From contig JASMLY010000085.1 of NCBI GenBank assembly GCA_030748455.1, forward strand, positions 1-51,842: 51,842 nt of DNA, in the 5' to 3' direction. This DNA is from Phycisphaerales bacterium. Its GTDB lineage: Bacteria > Planctomycetota > Phycisphaerae > Phycisphaerales > SM1A02. Positions 43,826 to 51,623 of this stretch are shown piece after piece (position 1 is the first letter of the stretch; every line of letters begins with the position of its first letter). The notes beneath the pieces are model-generated. The model was given only the letters and a program-made list of their open reading frames with translations, did no database searches and was not told where the DNA came from. The position numbers and the translations under genes were made by a program.

Positions 43826-46800
43826 ATGTCCCCTCTACTCCTCACACAATGCAAACAGATTGCTACCATCAGGAAGCTGATTACAGAGACGTTTCAAGAA
43901 GAAGCTGCCCTGCTTGAAGAAATTTCTCAACAAGAAAAAGACAATCGTTCACAACGAGAAGCAGCGCTAGAGCATTGTGCTGTACTTGCAGAGTCCAAAC
44001 GGATTGCTGCGGATCAGATCTTCGAGAAAGATCGTAGAGAAGTCGAAAAAAGAAGAGAGTTAGAACCTCAAATTCTTAAAGAACGCCACGAACGAAGATT
44101 GTCAGAAATTGCTGACGAGGCTGAAGAATTACGTGAAGTTACCGAGGCGAAACTCAATGAAGCACAATGGCTCGCTGAATCAGTGTACGAGGCTTCCATT
44201 CAGAAACCAAGAGAACGGGTCGAAAGTATTGAAGAAAAGCTAAACAAGGATCTAGAAAAACTTGACCTCCTTTGCGAAGAAGCACCGAGGATGCTCGCAC
44301 ATCTGAGACAACATGATGACTCAGAGTTCGATGTACGGGATGACTCTCGTAAAAAAGAAATGGGTCAATACGTAGAAGGTGCATCGCAAGCACTCGATGC
44401 AATCAAACACGATGGCAGGGCCATCTTATTCGTTGGCATTAGGCCACTCCTCATCACTTTGGGTGTGACTGCACTCATCGGTGTTCCTGCTTGGCTCGTA
44501 GATACAAATCTAGAAACAAAATACCTCATTGGTGCTCCCGTTTTAGCGGCCCTGATTTCAATCTTTGGTCTCTTTATGATCTATACAACTGGAAGAAACT
44601 CAGTACAAATGAAAATGCAAGAGTTTCGCCAATGTGTCAGTTCTGCAAGAAGAGTAAGAGAATACGAGATACACAAAGCAGATCGTCGCAGAGAAAAAGA
44701 AGAAAAGAACCTTAAAGAAACTCGTCAACAAGAATTAGCAAACGCGGAAGAACAGTACGGACCAAGGCTCCGAGAAATACAACGCCTCTATAAAAAAGAC
44801 ATTGGAAAGGAAGAAAAGAGATTTGAAACGGTCGCAGCGACTCTAAACACAAAACTTGAACAAGATGCTCAAGATGTCCAAGAATCCTTTGACAGAGACA
44901 TCGAAGAAGTAGAACAAGAGAAACGTGCAACAATAAAAACCATTGACGAGACATGGAACGCACAAAAGGAAGCGCTCTCTGCGAAAAAAAAATCGGTTCT
45001 CTCCACCCTATCGAACCGGTGGGATTCTGCATTCTCTTCTTTTACAACAGAGTTGAGCAACCAACGAAAGACTACTTCGGAGTTGTTCCCTGCATGGGAA
45101 GATGCACATTGGACGTCGTGGATTCCTTGTACAACGCCACTCGATCGCATTCACATTGGGAACTGTAGTGTTGATCTGACGACCATCGGGGGGGCGTTGC
45201 CTGTAAGCGATTCTCTACAACTTCCAGAACCAACAACTGAACAGTTTCCTGTCTGCGTCACACTACCAAGAGATGCTTCACTCCTTGTCACATCAAGTGG
45301 CAAAGCAAGGGCAGAAGCAATCAGTATTATTCAAAATACAACCGTCAGTGTGCTCACAGCTGTTCCGGCAGGAAAAGCAAAGTTTACGCTCATTGATCCG
45401 GTTGGTTTGGGTGAAACGTTTGCAGGTGTGTTGCATCTTGCAGATTATGAAGAATCGCAACTCCTAGACCGAGCATGGACTGAAACTCGGCATATCGAAC
45501 AGCAGTTGATGAACCTCACGCAACACATGGAAACAGTCATCCAGAAGTATTTGCGTAATGAATTTGAATCGATTGACGATTACAACGAACAAGCGGGTGA
45601 AATTGCTGAACCGTATCGATTCCTCGTCATCGCAGATTTTCCCGCAAACTTTTCAGACAACGCCGTCAAACGTTTATCGAGCATTATTACAAGTGGTGCA
45701 AAATGTGGCGTCCACGTCCTGATGCATCGCGATACTGGGCAATCGTTACCTCAGGGAATTGATGAAGACACACTGAACCGTATCTCGATGAGATTGAAGG
45801 AGATCGAAGGAGAACTACGAATCGACGAAAAGGAGTTGCAAGGTTTACCACTTGTAACGAGTAACCCACCAAATGACGAAACGACGACTCGTGTCGTGAA
45901 AAAAGTAGGCGAGCTTGCAGAAACAACCCACCGTGTCGAAGTTCCCTTCAATGTGATTACTCCTAAAGGAGATGAATATTGGAGCAAATCAACATCGAAC
46001 AAACTTACAGTTCCACTTGGGAGAGCGGGCGCAACTAAATTACAAAACTTGGTCTTGGGGCGAGGTACTGCACAGCACGCACTCATTGCTGGCAAAACGG
46101 GCTCTGGTAAGTCCACATTACTCCATGTATTGATCACAAACCTTGCTCTTTGGCATAACCCTGATGAAGTCGAATTTTATCTTGTTGACTTTAAGAAAGG
46201 TGTTGAATTCAAAACATATGCAACACATCAATTGCCACATGCACGAGTCGTTGCAGTGGAGAGTGATCGTGAATTTGGTATCAGTGTGTTGCACAAACTC
46301 GACCTTGAGCTCAAGCAACGTGGTGAGTTGTATAGAAAACTCGGTGTGCAAGATATTGCAGGGTTTAGAGAAGTTTCTGATGAACCCATGCCCCGCATCC
46401 TTTTGATTGTTGATGAATTCCAAGAGTTCTTTGTAGACGATGACAAAATTTCTCAAGAGGCATCGCTTTTACTTGATCGAATTGTCAGACAAGGTCGTGC
46501 ATTTGGCATTCACGCGATTCTCGGTTCACAAACCTTAGATGGTGCGTACACCCTCGGGCGATCAACAATGGGGCAGATGGCTGTACGAGTTGCGCTGCAA
46601 TGTTCGGAAGCAGACAGTTACATTATCCTCAGTGAAGATAATGCTGCTGCACGATTACTATCAAGACCAGGCGAAGCGATTTACAACGATTCTGCTGGAA
46701 AAATCGAAGGGAACAGCCCCTTCCAAGTTGTATGGCTTGATGAAACAATTCGAGAGGCTGAACTCTCAAAAGTCAAGGAACTGTACAAGGGTGAACCGAG

Positions 46801-47653
46801 AGAGATGGTCGTCTACGAAGGGAACACCCCTGTTTCATTGGAAGACAATCGTTCGTACCAAAAACTTTTGCAAAATCCTCCAACCGATCTCCCCATTTCT
46901 GCCTCCGCTTGGCTTGGTGCAGCCATGGCTATCAAAGAAGACACTGCAGCAATTTTTAGGCGAGCAACCGCAAACAATTTGCTCATCATAGGTCAACAAG
47001 AAGAAACGACCACTTCTCTTGTTACTTCAACGATTCTTTCTCTTGATGCACAATATCCAAATGAGTCTTTACAACTATTTGTTCTCGATGGCACACACAG
47101 TGATGCGACGTTCGCTTCAACGATTCCAGCCACACTCGATCATTGTACCTGTGATACACACTTGATTGGACACAGAGAAGTTGAGCAAACAATGCATGCG
47201 TTGTATCGTTCGCTGCAAACCCGAATCAATGAAGGAGCGGAAGGTAAGGCAACACAATTTTTTATTGTCAATGGGTTGCATCGATTCAGAGATTTACGCC
47301 GCAATGAAGATGACTTTGGGTTCAGCATGAGTGATGAGGAGAAGCAAAAAACCGCTTCTGAAATATTTGCTGAACTTCTAAAGGAAGGCCCAGCGCTTGG
47401 TATCCATCTGGTAGTAGCGACTGATACGCTGATGAACCTCAACCGTTCGATTGATCGACAAGGGTTGAGAGAATTTGATCTTCGAGTCCTCATGCAAATG
47501 GGGAACAATGATTCCTCAAACTTGATTGATTCGACAGCAGCTTCTAAACTTGGAATGCATCGTGCGTTGCTCTATAGCGAAGAGTCTGGAACGATCGAAC
47601 CATTTCGTCCGTATTCCCTACCATTCGTTGGCGACGTGCTTTCAAAGTCATAA
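43826..47653 (+). CDS. FtsK/SpoIIIE-type (EssC/EccC-like) membrane ATPase
   Basis: A very large motor protein of about 1275 residues. From the ATG at 43826: coiled coil (about 20-190), two membrane helices (about 201-222 and 235-256; PLLITLGVTALIGVPAWLV and YLIGAPVLAALISIFGLFM), a second coiled coil (about 265-430), then three FtsK-like regions. The first (about 475-640) lacks a proper P-loop (TSSGKARAEA). The second has intact Walker A GKTGSGKS (756-763), Walker B LLIVDEF (D863, E864) and RQGRAFGIHAILGSQ. The third (about 1040-1250) has a degenerate loop GQQEETTTS. Three ATPase modules behind two membrane helices and adjacent WXG-like genes match type VII secretion motors. A TTG at 43796 is an alternative start. 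Confidence 0.85.
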   Translation: MSPLLLTQCKQIATIRKLITETFQEEAALLEEISQQEKDNRSQREAALEHCAVLAESKRIAADQIFEKDRREVEKRRELEPQILKERHERRLSEIADEAEELREVTEAKLNEAQWLAESVYEASIQKPRERVESIEEKLNKDLEKLDLLCEEAPRMLAHLRQHDDSEFDVRDDSRKKEMGQYVEGASQALDAIKHDGRAILFVGIRPLLITLGVTALIGVPAWLVDTNLETKYLIGAPVLAALISIFGLFMIYTTGRNSVQMKMQEFRQCVSSARRVREYEIHKADRRREKEEKNLKETRQQELANAEEQYGPRLREIQRLYKKDIGKEEKRFETVAATLNTKLEQDAQDVQESFDRDIEEVEQEKRATIKTIDETWNAQKEALSAKKKSVLSTLSNRWDSAFSSFTTELSNQRKTTSELFPAWEDAHWTSWIPCTTPLDRIHIGNCSVDLTTIGGALPVSDSLQLPEPTTEQFPVCVTLPRDASLLVTSSGKARAEAISIIQNTTVSVLTAVPAGKAKFTLIDPVGLGETFAGVLHLADYEESQLLDRAWTETRHIEQQLMNLTQHMETVIQKYLRNEFESIDDYNEQAGEIAEPYRFLVIADFPANFSDNAVKRLSSIITSGAKCGVHVLMHRDTGQSLPQGIDEDTLNRISMRLKEIEGELRIDEKELQGLPLVTSNPPNDETTTRVVKKVGELAETTHRVEVPFNVITPKGDEYWSKSTSNKLTVPLGRAGATKLQNLVLGRGTAQHALIAGKTGSGKSTLLHVLITNLALWHNPDEVEFYLVDFKKGVEFKTYATHQLPHARVVAVESDREFGISVLHKLDLELKQRGELYRKLGVQDIAGFREVSDEPMPRILLIVDEFQEFFVDDDKISQEASLLLDRIVRQGRAFGIHAILGSQTLDGAYTLGRSTMGQMAVRVALQCSEADSYIILSEDNAAARLLSRPGEAIYNDSAGKIEGNSPFQVVWLDETIREAELSKVKELYKGEPREMVVYEGNTPVSLEDNRSYQKLLQNPPTDLPISASAWLGAAMAIKEDTAAIFRRATANNLLIIGQQEETTTSLVTSTILSLDAQYPNESLQLFVLDGTHSDATFASTIPATLDHCTCDTHLIGHREVEQTMHALYRSLQTRINEGAEGKATQFFIVNGLHRFRDLRRNEDDFGFSMSDEEKQKTASEIFAELLKEGPALGIHLVVATDTLMNLNRSIDRQGLREFDLRVLMQMGNNDSSNLIDSTAASKLGMHRALLYSEESGTIEPFRPYSLPFVGDVLSKS

Positions 47654-47705
47654 GATCCATACGTTTTCTTGTAGAGCCCACCTCCCCCTCACAAGTTGAA
47701 ATTGC

Positions 47706-47741
47706 TAAGATACGCGACCATTCCATTGGAATTGCTAGAAT
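47706..47741 (+). promoter_or_regulatory. Tandem extended -10 elements before tRNA-Val
   Basis: A duplicated stretch TTGAAATTGCTAAGATA and TTGGAATTGCTAGAATA, 30 bp apart, holds TGC-TAAGAT (TAAGAT 47706-47711) and TGC-TAGAAT (TAGAAT 47736-47741). The second would start transcription about 9 nt before the tRNA. No -35 boxes match. Confidence 0.42.
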
Positions 47742-47757
47742 ATGCAAGTTTCAATGC

Positions 47758-47831
47758 GGGCCATTAGCTCAGTTGGCTAGAGCGCTTCGTTTACACCGAA
47801 GAAGTCACAGGTTCGAGTCCTGTATGGCCCA
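47758..47831 (+). tRNA. tRNA-Val (anticodon TAC)
   Basis: A 74-base cloverleaf. The acceptor GGGCCAT (47758-47764) pairs with ATGGCCC (47824-47830), discriminator A 47831. D-loop region AGCTCAGTTGGCTAGAGC, anticodon stem CTTCG/CGAAG around loop TTTACAC with TAC at 47792-47794, T-arm CAGGTTCGAGTCCTG. The 3' CCA is not encoded. Confidence 0.96.
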
Positions 47832-47907
47832 TTAGTCGAGTTGCTAGAAGTAATCAACTACCTGCAGCAAAAGGAACTACATCATTTGAGTCGTGAGTAA
47901 TCTTTCA

Positions 47908-48840
47908 TTAACCCCAAACCCCAATAAGAATTAGCAAATCTGAAACATCTACCACTCCACTGAAATCAATATCAGCAGAACCATTGCTACCCCACATCTC
48001 AAGCAAAATAAGCAAATCCGTAACATTAACGATTCCATCAAAGTTTAAATCAGCAGGCACTGTAACATCGCAAGAGTCACAGTCATCCTCTATACAACCA
48101 CCCAAAATAGTGATGACTCCACCACCACTTTGGGGAGTTGATGGAGCAGTATTTCCACACACACGAGTTCGTTCAAGGATAAGGGGCGCTTCTTCAGAAC
48201 CTCCCATGATTCCACCTATACCTCCGTCCGCATAGTTACCAGTAACAGTGCAATCAACTAATCTAAACATACCGCTGGTGGAAGTGAACCTAAACGCACC
48301 TCCAAAGCCATTATTTTCCCATTTCGGATGTTGCGCAATGTTATTCATAATTACACAATCGATCATTGTGATTGATGAATGAAGATTAATGTACATACCA
48401 CCGCCGTGCCACAAAGCATGGTTGTCGCGAATGATACAGTTTCTAAAGATTAAATCTGCTGCCGCGAGGCGTACCCCACCACCATACTCACCAACTCCAT
48501 TAATCATTACAAGGTTTTCAACCATAGTGCCTTCATTAGTGTAGACCGCTCCAAACACCTGCCCTAATCCCTGAGCATCAAGTGTTGTTGTCGGATTCCC
48601 ATCAGAGTCAACAGCACCTTGAATATGAACTCCATCTTTACATACTAAAGTTTCTTCAAGCAAATAGGTGCCTTCAGCAATTTGGATGATGTCACCAACG
48701 GTGGCAAACTCCATCGCTTCTAAAGGGTCATCAAAGTCACATGTGCCATCAAGACAAACTGTAATAGTTTCAGCAAATGCAGAAGAAGTGAAAACTGACA
48801 ATGCTAAAAGAGAAAAGAAGATATGTGAAGGAGATTTCAT
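47908..48840 (-). CDS. Secreted beta-helix protein with dockerin-like C-terminus
   Basis: A 310-residue exported protein. A signal peptide (MKSPSHIFFSLLALSVFTSSAFA) is followed by a right-handed parallel beta-helix domain (about 25-240): AMEFATVGDIIQIAEGTY is the pectate-lyase-like entry, then coils such as FRNCIIRDNHALWHGGGMYI, TMIDCVIMNNIAQ and VDCTVTGNYADGGIGGI. The end carries two EF-hand-like dockerin repeats: ADLNFDGIVNVTDLLILLEMWG and ADIDFSGVVDVSDLLILIGVWG. Catalytic residues are not evident; it may bind or present polysaccharide. The dockerin ends are typical of Phycisphaerae secreted proteins. No cohesin is in the window. Confidence 0.85.
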   Translation of the reverse strand: MKSPSHIFFSLLALSVFTSSAFAETITVCLDGTCDFDDPLEAMEFATVGDIIQIAEGTYLLEETLVCKDGVHIQGAVDSDGNPTTTLDAQGLGQVFGAVYTNEGTMVENLVMINGVGEYGGGVRLAAADLIFRNCIIRDNHALWHGGGMYINLHSSITMIDCVIMNNIAQHPKWENNGFGGAFRFTSTSGMFRLVDCTVTGNYADGGIGGIMGGSEEAPLILERTRVCGNTAPSTPQSGGGVITILGGCIEDDCDSCDVTVPADLNFDGIVNVTDLLILLEMWGSNGSADIDFSGVVDVSDLLILIGVWG

Positions 48841-48896
48841 TGTTTTAGGACTTCCATATATATATGTTCATTTATAAGTTAACGTATGACTAAATT

Positions 48897-48919
48897 TTCG
48901 AAGTACTATTCGAAGTACT
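48897..48919. repeat. Doubled palindromic 11-mer between two secreted-protein genes
   Basis: TTCGAAGTACT occurs at 48897-48907 and again at 48909-48919. Each copy contains the palindromes TTCGAA and AGTACT. It lies in the 142-bp gap between divergent genes at 48840 and 48983, about 64 bp before the plus-strand start, and may be an operator. Confidence 0.5.
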
Positions 48920-48946
48920 CTGTCTAAAAGATGTTGCTTTTAATTC

Positions 48947-48952
48947 TATAAT
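48947..48952 (+). promoter_or_regulatory. -10 TATAAT upstream of the Cys-rich protein gene
   Basis: A perfect TATAAT, 30 nt before the ATG at 48983, with AAGGA 9 nt before the ATG as ribosome site. No clear -35. This gene, unlike many others here, has a normal leader. Confidence 0.45.
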
Positions 48953-48982
48953 TAGCATAATAAATGGTAAGGATTCAAACAA

Positions 48983-50050
48983 ATGTATGCATTGATGACA
49001 TTGATCTTATTAGTAGCTGACCCGTCTGGAGGTTTACAAGGCAAACCTCTCCCCATGAGCTCCCCCCTTGTAGGCGAATCTGGTGCATGCTGTTATCAAT
49101 CAGGAGATGAATATTTTTGCCAAGATATTCCTGGAGCTGAAGGGCAATACTTATGTGAAACTGTTTTTCAGGGAGTGTGGCAAGGAACTGGTTCTGATTG
49201 CTCCAACACTGATTGTTATTCTGGTCTGACTGGAGCATGCTGTATTGAAGATTTTGAGTTGTACTGCGAAGAAGGCTTAACTCAAGAACAGTGTGAATGG
49301 AGCTGGGGCGGGACGTACCTTGGAACTGACTCAACCTGTGCAGTAGAAGGGGATTATTGTCAATCTGAAATCGGAGCATGCTGCATTGATTTTTACGATT
49401 GCTATGACAGTATGACTGATACTGAATGCTATTGGATGGGCGGCGATTTTTCTGGCGATGGAACAACTTGCAGTCAGGATGCCCCTAGTTGCACCGTCTA
49501 CTATGGAGCATGCTGCTTTGGTGACTTTTGCGAAGATTATGTTGAAGAATATGCATGTGAGTCTAATGGCGGCTATTCATTTTGGGCTTTTTCTTCGTGT
49601 GATGAGTTAACTGACGTTGAAGAATGCGTTTATCAAGAGCCCCTGGGAGCATGTTGCGTCGACAATTCTTTTTGCTATAGCGATTTTGCGGTGCATCAAT
49701 GTGATGATTATGGTGGGGAATGGTTTGGTCCTGATACATCTTGCCAAATAATCGATTGCATTGACCCAACTGGAGCCTGTTGCTATGAAAATGATTGCCA
49801 AATTCTTTCTGAATGGGAATGCTATTATCAAGATGGCTTTTTTTACGAAGAACAGGAATGCGATATATGTTCTCCCGATTGCCCTTCAGACTTAAATCAG
49901 GATGGAAATGTAAATGTAAGCGACTTACTTGCAATCATTGCTGCTTGGGGCGTTGACTGTGATGGCTGCTCTGAAGATGTAAATGATGACGCGAATGTGA
50001 ATGTCGCCGATCTACTCATTGTGATTGGCAACTGGGGTCCGTGCGAGTAA
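48983..50050 (+). CDS. Secreted Cys-rich GACC-repeat protein with dockerin-like end
   Basis: A 355-residue exported protein. A short signal-like N-terminus (MYALMTLILLVA) is followed by six modules of 40-45 residues, each opening with GACC and running roughly GACC-x3-6-C-x6-10-C...GG-x-[WF]...C...C (for example IGACCIDFYDCYDSM, LGACCVDNSFCYSDF, TGACCYENDCQILS). Two dockerin-like EF-hand repeats end it: SDLNQDGNVNVSDLLAIIAAWG and EDVNDDANVNVADLLIVIGNWG. The many Cys suggest disulfide-stabilised small domains. The same module occurs twice in the RCC1 protein downstream. Function unknown. Confidence 0.8.
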   Translation: MYALMTLILLVADPSGGLQGKPLPMSSPLVGESGACCYQSGDEYFCQDIPGAEGQYLCETVFQGVWQGTGSDCSNTDCYSGLTGACCIEDFELYCEEGLTQEQCEWSWGGTYLGTDSTCAVEGDYCQSEIGACCIDFYDCYDSMTDTECYWMGGDFSGDGTTCSQDAPSCTVYYGACCFGDFCEDYVEEYACESNGGYSFWAFSSCDELTDVEECVYQEPLGACCVDNSFCYSDFAVHQCDDYGGEWFGPDTSCQIIDCIDPTGACCYENDCQILSEWECYYQDGFFYEEQECDICSPDCPSDLNQDGNVNVSDLLAIIAAWGVDCDGCSEDVNDDANVNVADLLIVIGNWGPCE

Positions 50051-50181
50051 CATCGATGCACGATCTTCTACAAAAAATAGCAACAACGAAGCATTTTTTC
50101 GCAATGTAGAAAAACCGAACTAATCTCAGAACATACCAAAGTTGACATTAGAATTGTTTCCCACTTTAAGGAAACGATTCG

Positions 50182-50243
50182 CATGCTTGCAAGTTGGGGG
50201 GCGTGTCCGTAATACGCAACACCAAAATGAACAACCCCAGCAC
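50182..50243 (+). repeat. 62-bp duplication, upstream copy (dockerin gene-end remnant)
   Basis: Matches 51562-51623 over 62 bp with one mismatch (50238 C, 51618 T). It covers the last 9 codons and stop of a dockerin-type gene plus 31 bp of downstream sequence, so it looks like the leftover end of a paralogue of the RCC1 gene. Confidence 0.85.
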
Positions 50244-50268
50244 CTCCGCACTAGCGGAGTTGCTGTTG
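50232..50268 (+). other. Hairpin in the remnant's downstream region
   Basis: Stem CTCCGC (50244-50249) with GCGGAG (50254-50259), ACTA loop, extended by AGCA/TGCT and CAAC/GTTG with small bulges. No T tract follows on either strand, so it is not a standard terminator. Confidence 0.45.
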
Positions 50269-50407
50269 AAATGCCCCCCATTGCGCCGTAAGCGTGATGC
50301 AAGACATTTTTGAAAAAAAATAATCATTGATTTTCCTGTAAAACATGACAAAATACTCTTATACTATTTTTTAGAGGAATACGTTTAACTGAGAGGAATC
50401 CCCCCCA

Positions 50408-51592
50408 ATGCGAAAAATCTACGCTTCAATCGTAGCCATGTTGGCCTTAACCCTGACCGGAACATCATTTGCAGATAGTCCTACTCCTGCAATCGGGTGG
50501 GGCAACAACGCGGATGGTCAATGCGACATCCCTGCTGGCGCATTCGTGCTGATTGCTGCAGGCACCTCCCACACCATCGGATTACGCTCGGATGGCACAG
50601 CAATTGCGTGGGGCGACAACTTCTATGGTCAATGCGACGTCCCTGCTGGCGAAACATTCACGCAGATTGCTGCAGGCACCTACCACACCATCGGCTTACG
50701 CGCTGACGGCACAGCAATCGCGTGGAGCTGGAACAACTATGGTCAATGCGACGTCCCTGCTGGCGAGACGTTCACGCAGATTGCTGCAGGCGGGTACCAC
50801 ACCATCGGCTTACGAGCTGACGGCACAGCAATAGCGTGGGGCTGGAACGGGTATGGTCAATGCGACGTCCCTGCTGGCGAAACCTTTGTGCAGGTTTTCG
50901 CAGGTCTAAACCACACCATCGGCTTACGCGCTGACGGCACAGCGATTGCGTGGGGCGACAATAACTATGGTCAATGTGACGTCCCTGCTGGCGAGACCTT
51001 TATAAAAGTGGCTGCAGGCACCCACCACACCATCGGCTTACGCGCTGACGGCTCAGCGATTGCGTGGAGCTACAACTACTATGGTCAATGCGACGTCCCT
51101 GCTGGCGAGACCTTTGTGCAGGTTTTCGCAGGTGAAAACCACTCCATCGGCTTACGCGCTGACGGCACAGCGATTGCGTGGGGCCGCAACAACTATGGTC
51201 AATGCGACGTCCCTGCTGGCAATCTACCCTTTGTGCAGATTGCTGGGGGCGGGTCCCACACCATCGGTTTGCTAGGGGAGTTCGGATGTTGCTTTGGAAC
51301 CGATTGCATCAGTGTGACCGAGGCGTTATGCGCAGAGACGGGCGGTACTTGGCTTGCGAATGGTTGTGATGACTGCGTTGAACCACCTATCCCAACAGGC
51401 GCGTGTTGCGTGAGTTCAGGGTGTTTCGATGGCACCGATGCTCAATGCACGCAAGCGGGCGGCACTTGGCTAGGCGAAGGCGGCGTTTGCGATAACTGCC
51501 CTGCTTCTTGTGCTGGTGACACCGACGGAAACGGTATCGTGGACATCGAAGATCTCCTCAACATGCTTGCAAGTTGGGGGGCGTGTCCGTAA
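50408..51592 (+). CDS. Secreted seven-repeat RCC1-like propeller with dockerin-like end
   Basis: A 394-residue exported protein. Signal peptide MRKIYASIVAMLALTLTGTSFA; then seven near-identical repeats of 37-38 residues (core AIAWGDNNYGQCDVPAG, then a variable strand, then AAGxxHTIGLRADGT), as in RCC1/alpha-tubulin-suppressor propellers, giving one seven-bladed propeller. Two GACC-type Cys modules follow (FGCCFGTDCISVTEALC and TGACCVSSGCFDGTDAQC) and one dockerin-like repeat GDTDGNGIVDIEDLLNMLASWG. The ATG has GAGAGGAA 9 nt upstream. Repeat identity at DNA level points to recent amplification. The ligand is unknown. Confidence 0.85.
   Translation: MRKIYASIVAMLALTLTGTSFADSPTPAIGWGNNADGQCDIPAGAFVLIAAGTSHTIGLRSDGTAIAWGDNFYGQCDVPAGETFTQIAAGTYHTIGLRADGTAIAWSWNNYGQCDVPAGETFTQIAAGGYHTIGLRADGTAIAWGWNGYGQCDVPAGETFVQVFAGLNHTIGLRADGTAIAWGDNNYGQCDVPAGETFIKVAAGTHHTIGLRADGSAIAWSYNYYGQCDVPAGETFVQVFAGENHSIGLRADGTAIAWGRNNYGQCDVPAGNLPFVQIAGGGSHTIGLLGEFGCCFGTDCISVTEALCAETGGTWLANGCDDCVEPPIPTGACCVSSGCFDGTDAQCTQAGGTWLGEGGVCDNCPASCAGDTDGNGIVDIEDLLNMLASWGACP
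50492..51273 (+). repeat. Tandem 111-114-bp coding repeats of the RCC1 gene
   Basis: Seven in-frame units, the first of 37 codons and the next five of 38. Long stretches (around GGTCAATGCGACGTCCCTGC and CACACCATCGGCTTACG) are identical in most units, while short blocks coding the exposed strand differ. Extra open frames seen here in another phase are products of the repetition. Confidence 0.9.
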
Positions 51593-51623
51593 TACGCAAC
51601 ACCAAAATGAACAACCCTAGCAC
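51562..51623 (+). repeat. 62-bp duplication, downstream copy at the RCC1 gene end
   Basis: The intact copy: last codons of the RCC1 gene (MLASWGACP, stop) and 31 bp after it. Partner of 50182-50243, offset 1380 bp. Confidence 0.85.

Larger units (their letters stand above)
50051..50407 (+). other. Intergenic region with gene-end remnant and RCC1 promoter
   Basis: 357 bp without a full gene. It holds a 62-bp copy of the RCC1 gene's 3' end (50182-50243), in which 50183-50212 still reads MLASWGACP and stop; a hairpin at 50232-50268 (CTCCGC/GCGGAG core with AGCA/TGCT and CAAC/GTTG outer pairs, no T run); a TATACT box at 50360-50365; and GAGAGGAA at 50391-50398, 9 nt before the next ATG. Confidence 0.6.

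Noticed and set aside
50232..50268. Intrinsic terminator in the RCC1 upstream region
   Set aside because: The hairpin is good but no T tract follows on either strand.
50166..50351. Minus-strand 61-residue frame in the intergenic region
   Set aside because: It overlaps the duplicated gene-end remnant and hairpin, and shows no ribosome site or recognisable sequence.
50492..51273. CRISPR-like array of regular repeats
   Set aside because: The units are long, coding and contiguous, with no unrelated spacers and no cas genes.
50553..51275. Several 70-90 residue open frames in another phase within the RCC1 gene
   Set aside because: They are shadows of the 114-bp repeats (38 codons per unit keep any phase open) and lack start signals of their own.
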